Shown here in pieces: positions 1-7,309 of a DNA stretch of 64,000 nt (position 1 is its first letter; every line of letters starts with the position of its first letter). The notes under the pieces are model-generated. The model was not told where the DNA came from. It searched no databases and saw only the letters and a list, made by a program, of their open reading frames with translations. Made by a program: the position numbers and the translations under genes. The DNA comes from UBA10161 sp964581105 (lineage in GTDB: Archaea; Micrarchaeota; Micrarchaeia; Anstonellales; Anstonellaceae), in assembly GCA_964581105.1 (NCBI GenBank), contig CAZOMB010000002.1, positions 1 through 64,000 of the forward strand, written 5' to 3'.

Positions 1-556
1 TTGTTTCTCCTTGTGCTGTAACTGAGCCTGTTCCTGGTTCAGAGCCTGAGGAAAATAGTGCTGTACTGGTTGAAACATAGGTGAGTGAGCCTATTGTTGA
101 AGTCCAGGACATTTGAGGGCAGTCAACTATGTCACCTGTTTCATCATAGCAGATTGCAACAAACTCCTGTTGCTGGTTTGTTGGTATTGTAAGGGATGAA
201 GGTGACAATTCGCAGTCTGCTGCAAATCCTGAGCCTGTGTTAGAAGGCTTTTCATAATATTTGTCATCAACTTCAGTGTTATCAGAGTAAAAGTCATCAT
301 TATTATTCTGAGAATTTTCATTCTGGGTTTGCTGGTCATTATGCTTATCCTGGGTTTGCTCATTTTGGTTTTGCTCGTCATTATTCCCCTCTTCAATATC
401 TCCGTTCTCTGAGGAGGTTTGCTCTTCATTATCATTTTGGTATGAATCAGCTGCCTCAGAATTAGTGCTTACACTATCATAACTCTCTTCTGCTGTTGCA
501 AAGCCTGCTGAAATTAAAAGCAGTGCAATTGCAAATACTAATATTGTGCCTTTCAT
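1..556 (-). CDS. Secreted Ig-like surface protein, 3' end cut off by window edge
   Basis: The frame is open from an ATG at 554-556 to base 1 without a stop, so only about 185 N-terminal residues are present. Residues 1-23 form a signal peptide (short basic start, hydrophobic core, AxA-type end). A low-complexity linker rich in Asn, Gln, Glu and Asp follows to about residue 100. The part after it, beginning with 'CELSPSSLTIPTNQQ', has the look of a bacterial Ig-like (Big-type) beta-sandwich with two or three Cys. It is probably an extracellular, perhaps cell-wall-attached protein. The function is not recognised. Confidence 0.75.
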   Translation of the reverse strand, partial: MKGTILVFAIALLLISAGFATAEESYDSVSTNSEAADSYQNDNEEQTSSENGDIEEGNNDEQNQNEQTQDKHNDQQTQNENSQNNNDDFYSDNTEVDDKYYEKPSNTGSGFAADCELSPSSLTIPTNQQQEFVAICYDETGDIVDCPQMSWTSTIGSLTYVSTSTALFSSGSEPGTGSVTAQGET

Positions 557-613
557 GTAAATCACCACTCTAATCAATAATACACACTTATTATCTTCTT
601 CTGACACACCCTC

Positions 614-622
614 TTTATATAA
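614..622 (+). promoter_or_regulatory. TATA box of the geranylgeranyl reductase gene
   Basis: TTTATATAA is centred 28 bp before the ATG at 646, which predicts a leaderless transcript. This spacing also argues against the upstream in-frame TTG at 625 as the start. Confidence 0.6.
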
Positions 623-645
623 CTTTGCCTTTTCAAAGCACAGGC

Positions 646-1848
646 ATGGAGAATGAGTATGATGCCATAGTAGTCGGAGCAGGCCCTTCTGGGAGCAGCT
701 GTGCGTGCCTGCTTGCATGTTCTGGGGCAAAAGTGCTGCTCATTGACAAGCAGCAGTTTCCAAGGGACAAAGTATGCGGAGATGCTATTGGGGGCAAAGC
801 ACAAAATGTCCTTGAAAAGCTCGGGCTTTTGCAAGAGATTGGGAAAAAAGGCTTTTTGAGAAGCTCTGGCCTTGTTTTTTCTTCCCCTTCTGGCAAAGAG
901 GCGGAAATCCAGTTAAAAGAAGGGCCTGGAAGAGGGTTTGTCTGCAAAAGAGCTGAGTTTGACACTATTCTTTTCAGCCATGCAAAGCAAATGTGTGATG
1001 TTCTTGAGAAATGCACTGTAATTGATTTGCTTTTGAAAAATGGAAAAGTTTGTGGGGTAAAAGCAGTTAAAGAAGGAAAAGAAGCAGAATACCTTGCAAA
1101 AGTAATTATAGGCGCAGATGGCGTTTCATCTGTTGTTGCAGCAAAAACCGGCTGCTTAAAGCTTGACCCAAAGCATACATGCTCTGCCTTAAGGGGATAT
1201 TACACTAGGGTAAAAGGTCTTAGGAAAAATATTGAAGTGCATTTTTTGCCTGAGTGCATGCCAGGCTATTTTTGGATTTTTCCGCTTTCAGAAAATGAGG
1301 CAAATGTAGGGGTTGGCATGCTTGTAAGTGACATAATGGAGAAAAAGCTCAATTTGCAAAAAGTATTTGACAACTGCATTAAAAGCAAGAGAATTGCTGC
1401 AAGATTTGTTGGGGCTGTACCTGGAAAAGTTTCTGGCTGGTCAATCCCGCTTGCTTCTGCAAAAAGAAAGTGTGCTGGCAATGGGTTTGTGCTTTTAGGT
1501 GACGCTGCTTCTTTGGTTGACCCATTTTCAGGGGAAGGGATGGGCAATGGCATGAAAAGCGCTGCAATTGCTGCCAAAGTTTTAGGAGATGCCTTGAAGA
1601 GGGGAGAAATTACTGAACAGGATTGCCTTTCCTATGAAAAAATGCTCTGGGAAGAGATTGGAGATGACGTGAAAAGCAGCTATAACATGCAAAAGCTTGG
1701 AAAGAACTCATTTTTGCTTGACTTTGTAATTGGGAAGGCAGAAAAAAGCAAACAAGTAAGGGAGGAAATAGGGGCAATGATAACTGACAGTGCCCAAAAA
1801 TCAAAAACAAGCGACCCAATGTTTTACTTGAGGATGCTTTTTGCTTAA
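646..1848 (+). CDS. Geranylgeranyl reductase family FAD-dependent oxidoreductase
   Basis: 400 aa. The Rossmann dinucleotide motif GAGPSG lies at residues 11-16, and a second FAD motif, GDAASLVDPFSGEGM, lies near residue 285; both are typical of the geranylgeranyl reductase branch of the p-hydroxybenzoate hydroxylase fold. In archaea these enzymes saturate the geranylgeranyl chains of digeranylgeranylglycerol lipids. The KVCGD motif after strand 2 is also characteristic. With the GGGP synthase (28 kb) and polyprenyl synthase (57 kb) it suggests that the cell makes its own ether lipids. ATG 646 is preferred because the TATA box sits 28 bp upstream. The 3' end overlaps the convergent NAD kinase gene by 4 bp. 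Confidence 0.88.
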   Translation: MENEYDAIVVGAGPSGSSCACLLACSGAKVLLIDKQQFPRDKVCGDAIGGKAQNVLEKLGLLQEIGKKGFLRSSGLVFSSPSGKEAEIQLKEGPGRGFVCKRAEFDTILFSHAKQMCDVLEKCTVIDLLLKNGKVCGVKAVKEGKEAEYLAKVIIGADGVSSVVAAKTGCLKLDPKHTCSALRGYYTRVKGLRKNIEVHFLPECMPGYFWIFPLSENEANVGVGMLVSDIMEKKLNLQKVFDNCIKSKRIAARFVGAVPGKVSGWSIPLASAKRKCAGNGFVLLGDAASLVDPFSGEGMGNGMKSAAIAAKVLGDALKRGEITEQDCLSYEKMLWEEIGDDVKSSYNMQKLGKNSFLLDFVIGKAEKSKQVREEIGAMITDSAQKSKTSDPMFYLRMLFA

Positions 1849-2552
1849 GCTTTTGCAAAATAAAACGGCTTTTTGCTTGCCTTAACTCTGAGGGTGTTTT
1901 TTTCTGATATTTGCCTGCAGGGCTGGCCGTCAATGAAAAGCTGCGCTTTTTCATGGCCTGAAAAGCGCAAAATGCATTTTGTTTTGTTTGAAAGTATTTT
2001 GTAAGTAAATAGCCTTCTGAAGGGGGAAATAGAGACTGCCTGATACTTATTTTCTGTTTTTTTCATCTCCTTGCCCCCACAGGAATAGCAATATGCTGGA
2101 GAGCCTGTTGGAGTGCTAAAGAGGATTCCATCAGCCCTGAATGCATAGTGCTTTTTTCCACAAGCCAGGTGAAGCGAAAGCACACGCGGCTCTGGGTTTC
2201 TTATTCCAACCTCATTTAAGGCAAGCTGCATTTTCTTCCCATCTACTGCGCATTTTAGCAAAAGCCTTTTCTCTTTTTTAAAGCCCTGCAAAACTTTTGA
2301 AAGCTTTTTTTTCCAGTTTGAAAAGCTTGCCTGGCATATGAAACTTGTGCTGCTCCCTATTGCAAAAAACGGAATGCCATAGTGCTTTTTGCTGCAAAGC
2401 ACTGTGCCGTCCCCTCCAACTGTTATGACAAGCTGTGGATTTTTTGAGATTTTTACCTTTGATTTTGCAAGAAATTTCTGCACTTGGCTCTTTACTTTTA
2501 CTGCAATTTGCTTTTTCCTGTTTGCAATTACCAGTGCCCTTAAGATTTTCAT
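1845..2552 (-). CDS. nadK: NAD kinase
   Basis: 235 aa. The NAD kinase signature GGDGT is at residues 46-50, followed by the NE region ('LALNEVGIRN') and the 'DGILFSTPTGSPAY' nucleotide-binding segment. It phosphorylates NAD+ to NADP+ using ATP or polyphosphate. It is short because it lacks the N-terminal extensions of many family members. It lies 8 bp downstream of the PfkB kinase gene on the same strand, so the two are probably co-transcribed. Confidence 0.87.
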   Translation of the reverse strand: MKILRALVIANRKKQIAVKVKSQVQKFLAKSKVKISKNPQLVITVGGDGTVLCSKKHYGIPFFAIGSSTSFICQASFSNWKKKLSKVLQGFKKEKRLLLKCAVDGKKMQLALNEVGIRNPEPRVLSLHLACGKKHYAFRADGILFSTPTGSPAYCYSCGGKEMKKTENKYQAVSISPFRRLFTYKILSNKTKCILRFSGHEKAQLFIDGQPCRQISEKNTLRVKASKKPFYFAKA

Positions 2553-2560
2553 GCAAATGC

Positions 2561-3460
2561 CTATACTTGGAATTTTTCGGTTATGAAACGCCTTGAGGGA
2601 AGCGACTGCGCTCCTTTTCTGAGGACTTTTGCAGCTGCAACTGCATTTGCAAAGCGCACTGATCCATAAAGCGATTTTCTTTCATTTATTCCTGCAATAA
2701 ACCCTGCGCAAAATGCATCTCCTGCCCCTAAAGTGTCAACAGGCTTTACCCTGAATGGCTCAACTGTGAAAGAAGACGCCTTTTTTGTCTTTACAATTAT
2801 TTCCCTGCTTCCCTGCTTTATTATGCACACAAGGTTGTATTTTTTTGCCAGACTTTCGGCAGTTGACTCTTCCCTTGAGCCAGTCATTGCAAACATTTCT
2901 TTCCTGTTTATTATCAAGTAATCGCAGCGCTTGAGCACTGGGGATAATGTTTTTTCCCCAAGCCTTGAGGCAGCGCGGCCTGGGTCAAATGAAATAGGCA
3001 CTCCTGATGAATATGCTATTTTGCTTGCTGAGTTAAGAAGGTGCAAAGCACAGCCGCTCATGTGCAGGAATTTTGCCTGCTTTACGTAGTCTGAATCAAT
3101 TGACCTTCTCCTGTCTGCGACCCCCAAATCCTCGATTACCCTGACTTCTCCTGCTGCATCTATTACTATGACTGAAAGCCCGCTCATTCCCCTGAATATC
3201 CGCACCTGAGACGTGTCAACCTTTAGGCGCTTAAGGTCAGAAAGCAGGAACTTTCCATGCCTGTCATTTGCAATATTGCCTATTACCCCTGAAGTAAAGC
3301 CAAGCTTTACTAAGTTGACTGCAACATTTGCAGCAGAGCCGCCTCCGCTTGCCTTTGGGTGCATTCTCATCAATGCAGTATGGTCAGGCTTTGGAAACTC
3401 CTCAACATAGTTTCTTATGTCATAAACTATGTGGCCAACAGTCACTATCCTTTTCCGCAT
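2561..3460 (-). CDS. PfkB-family carbohydrate/nucleoside kinase
   Basis: 299 aa. Family signatures are the N-terminal GG region ('ASGGGSAANVAVNLVKLG') and the C-terminal catalytic motif DTLGAGDAFCAGF with its Asp base. These are ribokinase-like enzymes that phosphorylate sugars or nucleosides; the substrate (ribose, fructose, adenosine and others) cannot be read from the sequence. ATG 3460 is chosen over an upstream TTG at 3481; an AT-rich ATTTTAAAC element lies about 26 bp before it, fitting a leaderless start. It is divergent from the RPA gene. Confidence 0.85.
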   Translation of the reverse strand: MRKRIVTVGHIVYDIRNYVEEFPKPDHTALMRMHPKASGGGSAANVAVNLVKLGFTSGVIGNIANDRHGKFLLSDLKRLKVDTSQVRIFRGMSGLSVIVIDAAGEVRVIEDLGVADRRRSIDSDYVKQAKFLHMSGCALHLLNSASKIAYSSGVPISFDPGRAASRLGEKTLSPVLKRCDYLIINRKEMFAMTGSREESTAESLAKKYNLVCIIKQGSREIIVKTKKASSFTVEPFRVKPVDTLGAGDAFCAGFIAGINERKSLYGSVRFANAVAAAKVLRKGAQSLPSRRFITEKFQV

Positions 3461-3523
3461 GCAAAAGTAACTTGCCCACAAATTTTAAACGTTGGGGCAC
3501 AAAACGCTCTCCTGGTAGTTTTT

Positions 3524-4495
3524 ATGGGAGAGCTTGAGGAAAAGCTAAAGGAGAAATTGGAAAGCGGCTATGAGGAGCAGATAGGTGAAAAAATAGCAGA
3601 GTTTGGGGGCCTTTTGAGCAAAAGCGCTGCAATAAGGCTGCTTTGCAAGCAGAACAATATTGAAACAGAAAAAATGCTTGTGCTTTCTGAGGCAAAAAAC
3701 AGTCCTCTTACCTTCTGGTTTTCTGCAGCTGTTGACAGGATATACCCTGTTCAGGAATATGGAAATGGTGCTGGGTGCTCTGTGAGGCTGCACTTGTCAG
3801 ACAAAACAGGTGAGGCAACCCTGGTCCTTTGGAATGAACAGGTCGAACAGGTAAAAGGGGAAATATCAATAGGAGATTACATTGAATGCAGGGGAGCTTA
3901 TTTCAAAGGGGGAGAAATAGGAATTTCCCGCTCAGGGTCAATAAGGGCAATAAAAAAACTGGCAATAACCCCTGTTCCAATGCTCACAAAAGGCATTTGC
4001 AATGTAAAAGGGACTGTAAAGGAGGTTGAGCCTGATTATCATTATGTTGACAAAAAGACTGGCAATGAAAAAAGCCTTTCCTCTTTTTTGCTTTGCGAGG
4101 GAAAAAGCTGCAGAAGAGTTGTTATTTGGGAATTTCCTGAAGGAACCAAAAAGCCTGATGTTGGGGATGTTGTGCTTCTTGAGAAGGTTGAGTTCAAGAA
4201 CAGTGAAATACAATTTAACAGGGGATCAAGAATGGTGAAAAAGACCAAGGCTGGCCAGGAAAAAGGCCTGTTGAAAATGATAAGTATTGGGGATGGTGGG
4301 GCTGCTTTTCATATAGGGGAGAAGAAATACACTGCAAGTCTTTTGGAGGCCCTTGAGCTCATGGGGATAAGAAAAGTTCCACAAGGAATCAGTGAAAAAA
4401 CACTAATACTCATAAAAGCGCAGGAAATTGCAGGCAAGAGCGTAAAATACAAAGCTGACGGGCAAAGGCTGGCCTGGCTGGCAGTGGAAAAATAA
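3524..4495 (+). CDS. Replication protein A-like single-stranded DNA-binding protein
   Basis: 323 aa. An N-terminal helical region (about 1-60) precedes an OB-fold whose strands are clear around residues 75-145 ('VRLHLSDKTGEATLVLWNE', then 'GDYIECRGAYFKGGEIGIS'). A second beta-rich, OB-like segment covers about 155-235, followed by a C-terminal region. This layout fits archaeal RPA41-type proteins, which coat ssDNA in replication and repair. The start is the ATG where similarity begins; the longer reading frame upstream runs antisense to the PfkB gene and is rejected. Confidence 0.8.
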   Translation: MGELEEKLKEKLESGYEEQIGEKIAEFGGLLSKSAAIRLLCKQNNIETEKMLVLSEAKNSPLTFWFSAAVDRIYPVQEYGNGAGCSVRLHLSDKTGEATLVLWNEQVEQVKGEISIGDYIECRGAYFKGGEIGISRSGSIRAIKKLAITPVPMLTKGICNVKGTVKEVEPDYHYVDKKTGNEKSLSSFLLCEGKSCRRVVIWEFPEGTKKPDVGDVVLLEKVEFKNSEIQFNRGSRMVKKTKAGQEKGLLKMISIGDGGAAFHIGEKKYTASLLEALELMGIRKVPQGISEKTLILIKAQEIAGKSVKYKADGQRLAWLAVEK

Positions 4496-4507
4496 AAAAA
4501 GAGGAAA

Positions 4508-4966
4508 TTACCTGTATTTTCCTACTACTGTTTTTGATCCATACTGGGTTGCTGTAAGCCCGTTTGGACTTGTGTAGGTGATGTTCATCTGAACATCATA
4601 AAGGCTCCCTGCTGTCCCGGTTGTGGCATTTGTGAGAGTTAGATTCTTTATTTCCCCTGATGCAAATGTTGTTGAGGTTGTGTAAGCAGTTGCATTGTCA
4701 AATGTCAGGTTTGTCAATGTAAGAGAGCCTGTTGCGTCAACGTTTTGAAGGACCACTGTTGCTACGCCTGCAGTTGTGACCGAGTGCTCAAGAAGTGCAA
4801 ATGGAGATGCGCTTCTCCAGTAAGATGAAGACTGTGTTATTTTTGCGTCAGATGCAAGGCCTGGGAAAAAGCCAAGCAAGGCAATTGACACCAGTGCAAT
4901 AATCAGAACCACTGCAAGAAGGACCAGGTACTCGGTTGCACCTTGGCCTTTGTTGTGAAAAACCAT
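4508..4966 (-). CDS. Archaeal type IV pilin-like protein (class III signal peptide)
   Basis: 152 aa. Residues 6-13 read KGQGATEY, the class III prepilin peptidase site (cut expected between G7 and Q8), followed by a hydrophobic helix to about residue 30. The rest is Thr/Ser/Asn-rich beta structure with many potential N-glycosylation sequons, typical of an exposed pilin head. An AGGAGG ribosome-binding site lies 5-8 bp before ATG 4966. It stands alone, convergent with RPA and divergent from a surface-protein gene; no assembly ATPase or prepilin peptidase is in the window. Confidence 0.8.
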   Translation of the reverse strand: MVFHNKGQGATEYLVLLAVVLIIALVSIALLGFFPGLASDAKITQSSSYWRSASPFALLEHSVTTAGVATVVLQNVDATGSLTLTNLTFDNATAYTTSTTFASGEIKNLTLTNATTGTAGSLYDVQMNITYTSPNGLTATQYGSKTVVGKYR

Positions 4967-5091
4967 CAAAATCCCTCCTATGCATTTGCCAATACTTACC
5001 TTTAATGCTTCTAATTCGAGCAGACAGTATAAAAGCGTTTCTGAAGCTGTCCTAGAGGAATTGTTAAAAGAGGCAGCTTCCAAATCAGGCT

Positions 5092-6384
5092 ATGTATCGG
5101 TCAAATGCTTTGCTTGCAGGGGTTGGCTTGCTTTTGCTTTTGGGCTTGCCTGCAGCAAAATTCACTGCAAACCTGACAGTCCAGGTGTTTGACCAGGACT
5201 TAAGGCCAGTTGAAGGGGCCCAAGTATATGTTGAGTACCAGCTAAATGCAGTAGATGGAGACATTAAGACCAAGCCAAAGCTGACCAATGAAAGCGGCCT
5301 TGTCTTTATACAATTCACAAATTATGAGGAAATAGAAAACTCGACTGACTATACCTATGTCTTGTATACAAAGTATGGGGACCAGCTTAAAACTGCTGAC
5401 TTGGCTGCAAATGCCACCTACATTAGAAAGTACAGCATGCATGTTGAGGCATACTATCTTTTTGTCGGCGCTTTTGACCAGAATGGAAAGCCTATTGTCG
5501 CAAATGTGACTGTAGGGGAAGAAACAAAGGAAACTGACACTACTGGAAGAGTGGGCTTTCAGGTCCCTCAAGGAAGCTATACAATAAAAGTTGAGCAAAA
5601 GGACTTTGTCAGGAACCAGGACATTAATATTTCCCAGGATGAGTCTGTTGACATAACTGTTGGCTTGTATGAGCTTGAAGTCAGGGTAACTGATGACAAT
5701 AAAAACCCGCTTTTGGCCTCTGTGGAGGTATCTAGCCAGCACAAGGAAACTGACTCAACCGGCACTGCTGTATTTGGCAATATTTCAAATGAGGCGCCGC
5801 AAGTGGTAGCAAGATATGGGCAGGGATTCAAAAAAGCAACACCAAGCCTGAAAACACAGACTTCTGTTGACATTGTCTTTGATTTGAATAAGCCAGTCAT
5901 AAAAGAGCTTTATGTTGACCTGTCAGACTCAGGGGCAGGGACTTTGGGCCTTTTTGCAGATGATTTGGGCATAGCTGCAAGCGGCATTGAAACTGTTGCA
6001 GTAAGTTATGAAGTTGATGGCATTGAAACCAGTGTTCCTGCGTATTCAATTGCATATAATACATTTGAGGCAAAGCTGCCTGCCCAGGCTCCTGGCACCC
6101 TTGTAAAGTATTCTGCCACTGTGACAGACAAGGAGGGCAACAGCGCATATGGGGCAGGAAGCTATGCTATTCCTGGCGATGAGCCACCTGAGCCAGAACC
6201 AGAGCCTGATGGAGAGGGCTTTGACCTTGGCATACCTGTTGAAACCATTGTAATTGCAATCGTAGTATTTGCAATTGTTGCGTATGGGGTTTTGTTTTAC
6301 CTGAACAAGAGGAAAAGAGACTCTCTTCCGCCTGTTCCGCCTGCCCAGCCACCTTCCCAGCCTCCAACAATCCCGCAGGCATAA
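5092..6384 (+). CDS. Membrane-anchored surface protein with carboxypeptidase-regulatory-like repeats
   Basis: 430 aa. Residues 1-20 are a signal peptide. Several beta-sandwich modules of the carboxypeptidase-regulatory or PEGA type follow, recognisable by 'QVFDQDLRPVEGAQV', 'GAFDQNGKPIVANV' and 'RVTDDNKNPLLASV', each with a later 'ETDTTGRVGF'-like turn. A transmembrane helix lies near residues 378-400, followed by a short basic and Pro-rich cytoplasmic tail. It probably sits in the cell envelope with its bulk outside. The role is unknown; the neighbouring 8279-9319 gene encodes a protein of the same design. Confidence 0.72.
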   Translation: MYRSNALLAGVGLLLLLGLPAAKFTANLTVQVFDQDLRPVEGAQVYVEYQLNAVDGDIKTKPKLTNESGLVFIQFTNYEEIENSTDYTYVLYTKYGDQLKTADLAANATYIRKYSMHVEAYYLFVGAFDQNGKPIVANVTVGEETKETDTTGRVGFQVPQGSYTIKVEQKDFVRNQDINISQDESVDITVGLYELEVRVTDDNKNPLLASVEVSSQHKETDSTGTAVFGNISNEAPQVVARYGQGFKKATPSLKTQTSVDIVFDLNKPVIKELYVDLSDSGAGTLGLFADDLGIAASGIETVAVSYEVDGIETSVPAYSIAYNTFEAKLPAQAPGTLVKYSATVTDKEGNSAYGAGSYAIPGDEPPEPEPEPDGEGFDLGIPVETIVIAIVVFAIVAYGVLFYLNKRKRDSLPPVPPAQPPSQPPTIPQA

Positions 6385-6406
6385 GGAAAAGACAGAATAC
6401 CCTCAT

Positions 6407-6594
6407 CCTAATAATCTCTTCTGTTTCTAATTTTACTGCAGGGATGGCGGTCTGATTGCCTGCGGCAATACCCGCCACCCTAATAATCTCTTCTGTTTCT
6501 AATTTTACTGCAGGGATGGCGGTCTGATTGCCTGCGGCAATACCCGCCACCCTAATAATCTCTTCTGTTTCTAATTTTACTGCAGGGATGGCGG
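6407..6594 (+). repeat. 72-bp tandem repeat carrying the tRNA 5' end (2.6 copies)
   Basis: Two complete, apparently identical 72-bp units (6407-6478, 6479-6550) and a partial third (6551-6594). Each unit contains the 31 bp upstream of the tRNA-Leu gene plus the first 13 nt of the tRNA (GCAGGGATGGCGG). In units 1 and 2 this is followed by a segment that is absent from the real tRNA. Unit 3 runs directly into the complete tRNA gene at 6582. The array therefore looks like a duplication of the tRNA promoter and 5' end. Confidence 0.9.
6440..6553. other. Two 16-bp hairpins built on the duplicated tRNA 5' fragments
   Basis: In each full repeat junction (6440-6481 and 6512-6553) AGGG, a bulged A, TGGCGG and ATTGCC pair with GGCAAT, CCGCCA and CCCT around a TGC loop. 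That is 16 bp with one small internal loop. The 5' arm is the tRNA 5' sequence. The structure could be a terminator-like stem, a small RNA or a recombination scar. Confidence 0.7.
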
Positions 6595-6614
6595 AGCCAG
6601 GTTTAACGCGCCAG

Positions 6615-6645
6615 AGGGTTTTGGCAATGACCAGGATCCGGTGAA
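6615..6645 (+). other. Non-canonical tRNA intron at position 30/31 (31 nt)
   Basis: The intron folds with a 9-bp inner stem (6616-6624 with 6631-6639, G-U pairs allowed, loop CAATGA). A 4-bp helix CGCC/GGTG (6609-6612 with 6640-6643) is flanked by two 3-nt bulges, AGA and AAA. Cutting after the second base of each bulge leaves CCAG joined to ACTCAAG, which is exactly the needed anticodon stem. The 4-bp helix borrows D-stem bases, so it competes with the mature fold. Confidence 0.8.
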
Positions 6646-6652
6646 ACTCAAG

Positions 6653-6672
6653 ATCCGAAATTAGGATGCGTT
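6653..6672 (+). other. Canonical tRNA intron at position 37/38 (20 nt)
   Basis: It lies directly after G37. Bulges AG^A and TT^A flank a 4-base helix CTCA/TGCG with one mismatch, and an inner TCC/GGA hairpin closes it. The outer helix is the anticodon stem CCAGA/TCTGG, which forms only after the 30/31 intron is removed or bulged out. Confidence 0.78.
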
Positions 6673-6738
6673 ATCTGGTGACTTAGGTCATCGGGAGTTC
6701 GAATCTCCCTCCCTGCATTCAAACTTCAGAGGGAGAGT

Positions 6739-7305
6739 CTATTTTTTCGCAAGCTTTAGAAAATTAGCATAAATTTCGCTCCCATGCTCTGTGTGCTCTA
6801 CTTCTGGGTGGAACAGGCAGCCGTAAATTGGCTTTGTGAGGGACTTGAACGCATGGTTTGAGCAGTCCTTTGAGTGCGCAAGCACTTGAAAATCAGGCGT
6901 TTTTATTACCTCGTCGTTGTGGGAAGCCCATGCTGTGAATTTTTCTGGCAAGCCTTCGAACAAATCGTTTTTTTCATCAACAATTATTTTTACTTTTCCG
7001 TATTCTGGGACTTTGCAGGGTTTTGCAGTTCCTCCAAAATGGATGCCAATAAACTGTTGCCCTGCGCAGATTCCCATTATTGGCCCGGAAAACTTGTCTA
7101 GGAAGGTTTTTGCATTTCCTGCTTGCTTTGACTCGCCAAGCCCAAGCCTTAGTGCACCTCCTGAGAGAATGAGTGCATCATACTCTAAAATTTGTTTGAG
7201 AGAAGAGGATGACGGCAGTATTTTTGATTCTACTTCAAGGTACTTTAAGGTCCTGTGTATTCTGTGTGTCCACTGGGAGCCTAAATCTGCTATTGCTACT
7301 TTCAT
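6739..7305 (-). CDS. guaAA: GMP synthase, glutamine amidotransferase subunit
   Basis: 188 aa class I glutamine amidotransferase. The nucleophile motif is GICAGQQ (the usual GICxGHQ has His; here it is Gln), and the C-terminal catalytic pair is in HPEVEHTEHG. It supplies ammonia from glutamine to convert XMP to GMP. In archaea the two activities are separate proteins, and the synthetase subunit lies immediately upstream (4-bp gap), so the pair is an operon. Confidence 0.88.
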   Translation of the reverse strand: MKVAIADLGSQWTHRIHRTLKYLEVESKILPSSSSLKQILEYDALILSGGALRLGLGESKQAGNAKTFLDKFSGPIMGICAGQQFIGIHFGGTAKPCKVPEYGKVKIIVDEKNDLFEGLPEKFTAWASHNDEVIKTPDFQVLAHSKDCSNHAFKSLTKPIYGCLFHPEVEHTEHGSEIYANFLKLAKK

Positions 7306-7309
7306 TTGT

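Larger units (their letters stand above)
6582..6717 (+). tRNA. tRNA-Leu(CAA) with two introns
   Basis: The acceptor stem is GCAGGGA/TCCCTGC (6582-6588 with 6710-6716), A73 at 6717, no encoded CCA. The D-arm stem is GCG/CGC. The T arm is GGGAG-TTCGAAT-CTCCC (6693-6709). A long variable arm, TGAC/GTCA (6679-6690), marks a type II tRNA. Removing 6615-6645 and 6653-6672 gives an anticodon arm CCAGA-CTCAAGA-TCTGG with anticodon CAA and a mature length of 85 nt, normal for tRNA-Leu. Both introns fold as bulge-helix-bulge motifs (separate entries). Confidence 0.88.

Noticed and set aside
3359..3523. N-terminal extension of the RPA protein
   Set aside because: It is antisense to the PfkB coding region and not typical of RPA.
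6167..6550. 127-aa minus-strand reading frame with a repeated protein segment
   Set aside because: It is the shadow of the 72-bp DNA repeats and of the surface-protein gene; the repeat copies translate alike only because 72 is divisible by 3.
6407..6594. CRISPR array
   Set aside because: Whole 72-bp units are identical with no variable spacers, there are fewer than three full copies, and no cas gene is nearby.
6582..6717. tRNA pseudogene with an inserted sequence
   Set aside because: Both insertions fold as proper bulge-helix-bulge introns and removal gives a complete tRNA, which is hard to explain by decay.
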